From assembly GCF_002234675.1 (NCBI RefSeq), contig NC_019876.2:23169871-23233870 (forward strand): DNA of 64,000 bases, in the 5' to 3' direction. Positions 59,701-64,000 of this stretch are shown here, in pieces. The position numbers and the translations under genes were made by a program. Position 1 is the first letter of the stretch. Every line of letters begins with the position of its first letter. The notes under the pieces are model-generated. The model was given only the letters and a program-made list of their open reading frames with translations, was not told where the DNA came from and made no database searches. Source of the stretch: Oryzias latipes (taxonomy: Eukaryota > Chordata > Actinopteri > Beloniformes > Adrianichthyidae).

Positions 59701-59885
59701 GATGTTGGAGATGGAGCTGCCTGGCAGGAGGGCAAGAGGACGGCCAAAGAGGAGATACATGGATGTCTTAACAGAGGACATGAAGTTGGCTAATGTTAGG
59801 GTAGAAGATGTCCATGATAGAGTGAGGTGGAAAAGGATGATTCGCTGTGGCGACCCCTGATGGGAAAAGCCGAAAGAGAAAGAAG
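56756..59885 (+). mobile_element. Full-length RTE-clade LINE with 16-bp target duplication
   Basis: Flanked by AATGAGGTTACAGGGA at 56740-56755 and 59886-59901. The 5' end carries 'ggaagggcatccggcgtaaa', typical of fish RTE leaders. The 3' end is 'ggcgacccctgatgggaaaa' with a short A/G-rich tail and no long poly-A. One intact ORF fills it. It looks recently active. Confidence 0.88.
56867..59860 (+). CDS. RTE retrotransposon ORF2-type protein (endonuclease + reverse transcriptase)
   Basis: 997 residues, uninterrupted. The N-terminal apurinic endonuclease has LRIGTLNVGTM (about 62), QETRWKG (about 94), GADFNGHVG and the SDHR-equivalent ARQHRMVV. The RT has GPDDVPVEVWKCLG, NYRGIKLMS, DLEKAYDRVPR, LHQGSALSPFLFAMLMD and the catalytic FADD at about 746. 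It ends in a Cys/His-poor C-terminus (GRPKRRYMDVLTEDMK). The protein nicks target DNA and primes reverse transcription there. Such ORFs are often annotated in fish as craniofacial development protein 2-like, which is a transposon artefact. Confidence 0.9.
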   Translation: MRIIHNTLDIPDRSRPGLTTTATDAVNLQGVGGNLTTVGGRKRGGRRVRGQREKGKGRNIGLRIGTLNVGTMTGKGRELADMMERRKVDVLCVQETRWKGSKARSIGGGYKLFYHGVDRKRNGVGVILKGEFVNSVLEVKRLSDRMMSLKLEIEGVMVNVVSGYAPQVGCELEVKERFWSELDEVIESFPRGERVVIGADFNGHVGEGNRGDEEVMGRFGVKERNLEGQMVVDFAKRMEMAVVNTYFQKREEHRVTYRSGGRSTQVDYILCRRGHLREVNDCKVVVGESVARQHRMVVCKMTLEVRKKKRGKTEKKTKWWKLQNEETCEEFRQKLRQVLGGQDELPEDWETTAETIRETGRKVLGVSSGKRKDGKETWWWNEEVQECVHRKRLAKRKWDVERTEEGRQEYKEAQRRVKREVAKAKQKAYDELYDRLDTKEGEKDLYRLARQRDRDGKDVQQIRVIKDRDGKVLTTQESVQKRWNEYFEELMNEENDRERREEDVVVVEQEVAEIGKDEVRKALKRMKSGKAVGPDDVPVEVWKCLGETAVEFLTRLFNRILESEKMPEEWRRSVLVPILKNKGDTQNCSNYRGIKLMSHTMKLWERVVEARLRKKVEICEQQYGFMPRKSTTDAIFALRMLMEKYREGQKELHCVFVDLEKAYDRVPREELWYCMRSSGVAEKYVRVVQDMYERSMTVVRCAVGQTEEFKVEVGLHQGSALSPFLFAMLMDRLTDEVRQESPWTMMFADDIVICSESREQVEEQLERWRFALERRGMKVSRSKTEYMCLNERDQGRSVRLQGAEVKKVQEFKYLGSTVQCDGECGKEVKRRVQAGWSGWRKVSGVLCDGRVPARLKGKVYKTVVRPALLYGLETVAVRQRQEAEMEVAEMKMLRFSLGVTRLDRIRNEYIRGTAHVACISGKVREARLRWFGHVQRRDSGYIGRRMLEMELPGRRARGRPKRRYMDVLTEDMKLANVRVEDVHDRVRWKRMIRCGDP

Positions 59886-59934
59886 AATGAGGTTACAGGG
59901 AGCTGAGGGTGAGACGATGGATTGAGGGAGACAT

Positions 59935-60570
59935 TTATTTCAGTTATGTTAAACACATAAAACTTAAAACATCAACATATTCATTGACACTGAACAATGT
60001 CAATATAAACATTGAACAAAATTAACCTAAAAGGGTGTAAGGTGAAGCCAAGGCTCATTTCCCCGACCCTCATTACAAACATCACATCTACCTACAAATT
60101 GACAGAACCTTAAAAAAAAAAGAAGGGAAAAAACAAACAAAAACACTTCTCAAAATTACTTCACAACCACAAGAGTCTCTCAGTCCAGAAGGTATTTTTG
60201 ACATATTTTAAATGTATACATTTTTTTAACTGATATATGGAGTTTGCATTCTTCAGATCGATTATAAATTCCACATGTTGACCACCTGAACAAAAATACT
60301 ATTCGTTATTGCATTAGTTCTGACCACTTTGTTTTTAAACATATCTTCACCCCGAAAATCATAATTATTAACTTCTATTGGTAACAAATAATTGATTTAA
60401 ATTTAATCAACCTAATTTCTTACATCTATAAAACGTAATAATTGTTTATACAACTCAAATTTATGTATTTATCTAACTAAATGTCATATTACTCCAAATC
60501 AATTAATATTATTTCCATCTAAATTAATTATATTTCTTGAACTCTCATATGTCTAAGTTTGAGCCGGCAA
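59935..60570. repeat. AT-rich region with an inverted match to 4672-4860
   Basis: 60372-60562 is the reverse complement of 4672-4860 with scattered changes. It abuts the Harbinger left end at about 60571. 59935-60370 is unassigned. Confidence 0.5.
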
Positions 60571-60904
60571 GGGCCTGTTTCGGAAAGGATGTTAAGTGTA
60601 AACTCTGAGTATGTTAACCCTGAATTTAGGGAAACCCTGGGTTTTCTGTTTCAGAATGGGAGGTTTATTAAACCAGAGAAAGCAGAGTAAGTCAAACCCG
60701 TTTCTGAAAGAGAGGTAACTTATACTCGGAGTCAGTGTCCATGGTTACTTACGCTGTGAACATAACCTGGTCGGGAACAGGTTTTATTCTCTAAACTCAA
60801 GGTTTCTGCTGGTCCCCTCCCCTTTTTAAAGACGAAGCGGTATTTTTCGCTTTAACCTTCATTGCCCACATGTCCGTCACACAGAGACGGTCTAAGTGAC
60901 AAGA

Positions 60905-62101
60905 ATGGCTTGTCCTTTTTTGGAGGACCCAATAGACGAGGAGGCTGCATTAATTCATAGAGAATTACATATACGTCGTACGAGGATTTTGAGACCTAGA
61001 CTCGATTTTCTGTCATTTCCCCATACGTTTTTGTTTGAGCTTTACCGTTTTCGTTACAGTCAATTACATACATACACAATCTCATCCAGCCTTCCATTAC
61101 TAACATCAGCCATCGTGGACGTGCTCTTACATCCGAGCAGATACTTTGTGCAGCTTTACGTTTTTTTGCCAATGGAAGCTTTCTGTACAATATCGGGGAT
61201 GCGGAGCATATTAGTAAAGCCACTGTATGCAGAGCTGTTCGGAAAGTGTGCCTCGCTCTCAAGCGCTTTCTGCACATTTTTATAGTGTTTCCTGGGCACA
61301 AACCCCTGAGAGCCATCAAAGAGGAGTTTCACAGGATTGCTGGTTTGTAGTGTTCGAATCAGTTCAAATGTGTCTATGCTGAACGGTTATGTTAAGTTAA
61401 TAATGTCTTACTGCATCCTCTGAAAGTTACCTAATATTTAAAATTGCCTTCAGGAGTTCCACATGTGGTTGGATGCATTGATGTCACACATATACCTATC
61501 ATTGCACCAACTGAAAATGAGGTGGACCATGTAAACAGAAAGTCAATCCACAGTATTAATGTGCAGGTACATAGAGATACATGCAGTTTATGATGGTGAA
61601 ACAACCTAGCAATGCTATATTTGAAATGTCTTATTCTTTCCACGGTAAAGATTATATGTGATGCTGCACATATCATGTTGAAGCCAAGTGGCCCAGCTCT
61701 CTTCATGACTCACGAATATTTCATGAGTCCATCCTAAGCAATGTGGTAAGTAAATGTATGGACTACATTTACACATGCACTTAACATGATTTTTGTTTTT
61801 CTTGTCTTTTTTTATACAGGAAAGATTGATGGCTTTCTGCTAGGGGACAGAGGTTACCCATGCCAACCTTAACTTCTAACCTCTTACCCAGAACCTGAAC
61901 AAGGCCCACAGCAGCGCTTTAATTTGGCTCACAGCAGGACTACAGCCAGGGTGGCTCTAGTCTAGTTTCCAGTGCCTACGTCACCTCAGGGTCACCCCTG
62001 AGAGGGCCTGCGACATCATTGTGGCATGTGTAGTTCTCAATATTGCCATATTTAGAGGGGAACAACACCCTGCCCTACACATACAAGACCCAGAGGAATA
62101 A
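60905..62101 (+). pseudogene. Broken HARBI1-like transposase gene of a Harbinger element
   Basis: Starts MACPFLEDPIDEEAALIHRE. Likely exons are 60905-61342, 61454-61566, 61651-61745 and 61820-62101, with GT/AG borders. A one-base frameshift near 61055 shifts the frame (SITYIHNL continues in the next one). A second lies near 61680 (before VEAKWP). The first DDE aspartate (GCIDVTHI) and the second (HDSRIF) are present. The segment carrying the third acidic residue is deleted near 61950. The C-terminus LHIQDPEE is intact. The transposase cannot be active. Confidence 0.75.
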
Positions 62102-62399
62102 CCCAACCACCCTTCGGATTTCCAGGATGGAAGGGTGGTCCGAGACCTTATATGCCACCATTCATTCTCAGATTGAATCAACAACCACAACAAGAAAAAA
62201 ATAAAAATAAAAAATAAAAAATCCCACAATGAATAAATTCAAGTCACAATGTATTTGGTCTTCCTTATGTCCTACAAATTGAAAAGCAACAGTAAGAATT
62301 CAATATTCTTCCAAAACCTTTATAGAATTCACCAATCACAATACACACCATACTTGTAGCTTGTGTTTCAGGATCTCAATTTCCAGATCTGCACATCCG

Positions 62400-63859
62400 T
62401 GCAGAGGAGTTTGATAGACCTTCCTCCTCCTCCTCCTCATCCTGCGGCGGTTGTTCCTCCACACTCTGGAGGGTGGGGACGGGGGAGGACAAGAATAGGT
62501 TAGTCGACACAATAATGTGAATGTGATTGTGAAGATTGTTTTACATGTACAAACATAAGATTACCTCTATAGGTCTGTCTGTGTCAGCAGACAGTGTGTC
62601 ATCCTCTACATCCTGAGAAGATGAGCATTTGGTTGAGCACACTTTATAATACTACCTGTGCTAATTTGTGGTGTGTTATGTAGGCTACTTACAACTGCAT
62701 GGGGTTCAGTTGTGACGGGAGGGTCTAAAAGGAAGATATCGAATCAGAATCTGTTGAGACCAATGCAAAACCCAATGCAATGTTAAAATATTATATATAT
62801 ATTTATCCAAGTATTGGTGCTTCTGAGTGGCTTGAGGCTGGCATTTTGCACATTTGAAGTGAAAATATATATAATGTGTGTGGGTGGGGGGAGGCCTCTT
62901 ACATTTTATGAAGGCACTTGTGTCCTGGGGAGTGACTGGCTCTGATGAACTCCCTGCAGGAATTCCCTCAGCCACCGGCCTTCCAGTTTTCAGACTCAGG
63001 GCCATCTCCTCAGCATTTGTCAGAGGTGGTGGTGCAGGGCCTCCCCCTGTTTTGCGAGCCTCTGCCTACTTTCTGTTGGCTGAAGACAAATCAAATGACA
63101 GTGAACAATGAAATCAACATTAGATATGTATTGCTATGTAGATGTTTCATATGTTAAATATTGTCAACAAAGCCTACATCCATGACATGCTCAGATTTTA
63201 CCTGATTGAATTATGTATTTATACTTCATTTTTAGCTGCTGCCATGTTCTTTTTATTCCTGCAGGATTGCATCTACATGAAAATGAAATCAGGGACATTG
63301 AATTAGATTAATGTAACAATTACTTTGTGGAAACACAATTTGCTAGCACTGCTTACTTTCTTAATCCCATTTTAACCTATACCAATTGATCAATACAAGG
63401 GTAGACAAAAGTTCACTTTTAAAAACACAATTGAATGTATTAATATTAAACTGACCAACGTTTGCAAAAGGGGAAGGTTAACAAAAAAAGTCCTCTAAAC
63501 ATTACCGACGTTAAATGCACTTTTCCCCCTGATTAGTTCTGTACACTATGCAGCATTTCATGCAATTACACCAGGAATAACACTTCAAAAGTACACCTAA
63601 ATATCGCCATTTTTTTATTTCACACCTTACGCTATTTAAAAAGTTATTACAGCCAATATTTTATAACAATGATTTAAATGCAAACTTACGCATTAACTTG
63701 AGCAGCAATGTTTTCCCACGCTAACTGTCTCTGTTTTGCAGATGCAGCGATGTTGCTTTTCTTCTCGAATATGTGCTCATATTCACTGTAACTCTGCAGC
63801 AGCACGTCAAGTTCAGCTGGCGAAAAATATGCAGACCTCTTTTTTTCCACGGTTGCCAT
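62400..63859 (-). pseudogene. Broken Myb/SANT-like DNA-binding gene of the Harbinger element
   Basis: Exon 1 at 63859-63690 reads MATVEKKRSAYFSPAELDVL, LLQSYSEYEHIF and AKQRQLAWENIAAQVNA, a Myb/SANT-like domain. Exon 2 at 63272-63202 reads CNPAGIKRTWQQLKMKYK, in phase. Exon 3 begins near 63083 with NRK followed by a TAG where a lysine is usual, then AEARKTGGGPAPPPL. Later pieces DPPVTTEPHAV and DVEDDTLSADTDRPI follow, and SVEEQPPQDEEEEEGL comes last. In Harbinger elements this protein binds the ends and brings the transposase to the nucleus. Confidence 0.7.
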
Positions 63860-64000
63860 GGTGACTCGTAATATCTGTGCTCCCTTAATAATGGCTTCTT
63901 ATAGTCGCGGTGCGCATGCTTAACTGATTGTGGGAATCAGTCCACTCAGAGTTGATTAACCTAACTCCGATCAGCTGCTCTGAAACAGAGAACTCAGAGT

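Larger units (their letters stand above)
60571..64000. mobile_element. PIF/Harbinger element with two genes (right end cut by window)
   Basis: The left end starts at about GGGCCTGTTTCGG. The last bases of the window ('gctctgaaacagagaactca') are the approximate inverse of the left end. It encodes a HARBI1-like transposase on plus and a Myb/SANT-like protein on minus, convergent, as in autonomous Harbinger elements. Both carry lesions. Confidence 0.75.

Overview
The window is vertebrate, and most likely teleost, genomic DNA. The genes have introns and most of the sequence is transposon-derived. The repeat spectrum fits a ray-finned fish: Tc1-like and PIF/Harbinger elements, RTE, L2/Rex-like and L1-like LINEs, a chromodomain Ty3/gypsy element of sushi type, and V-SINE-like repeats. 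I cannot name the species from sequence alone.

The genic theme is a cluster of GIMAP (AIG1-type GTPase) immune genes. On the minus strand are, from left to right, a partial RRM-type gene copy (exons at 8694-8520, 6510-6380 and 1466-1182), GIMAP-A (14123-17070), GIMAP-B (21031-23822) and a GIMAP pseudogene (26840-27487). On the plus strand are a seven-exon gene (28951-37325) and GIMAP-C (exon 1 at 40874-40880, exon 2 at 53039-53823). Three of the GIMAPs start with a 7-nt coding exon (ATG plus four bases) ending in phase 1, followed by a single large GTPase exon.

The most unusual gene is the plus-strand one at 28951-37325. Seven exons with GT/AG borders and matching phases join an RRM-like domain of PARP10/14 type, a degenerate macro domain and a complete GIMAP GTPase into one predicted 640-residue protein. 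The left end of the window holds an inverted partial duplicate of its first three exons. Both copies keep a perfect interferon-stimulated response element in intron 1.

Transposons explain most of the rest. The 12-kb intron of GIMAP-C contains an L2/Rex-like LINE split by a terminal-repeat DNA element, which was itself split by a full-length chromovirus (44281-49816, identical-looking 591-bp LTRs). The same LINE is also split by a solo LTR carrying two MITEs. The chromovirus shows a textbook -1 frameshift signal between gag and pol and an 11-nt match that points to Tf1-style self-priming. An RTE LINE with an intact 997-codon ORF (56756-59885) sits inside an older RTE copy with a 16-bp target duplication. 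The right edge holds a PIF/Harbinger element with both of its genes (transposase and Myb/SANT-like), each broken.
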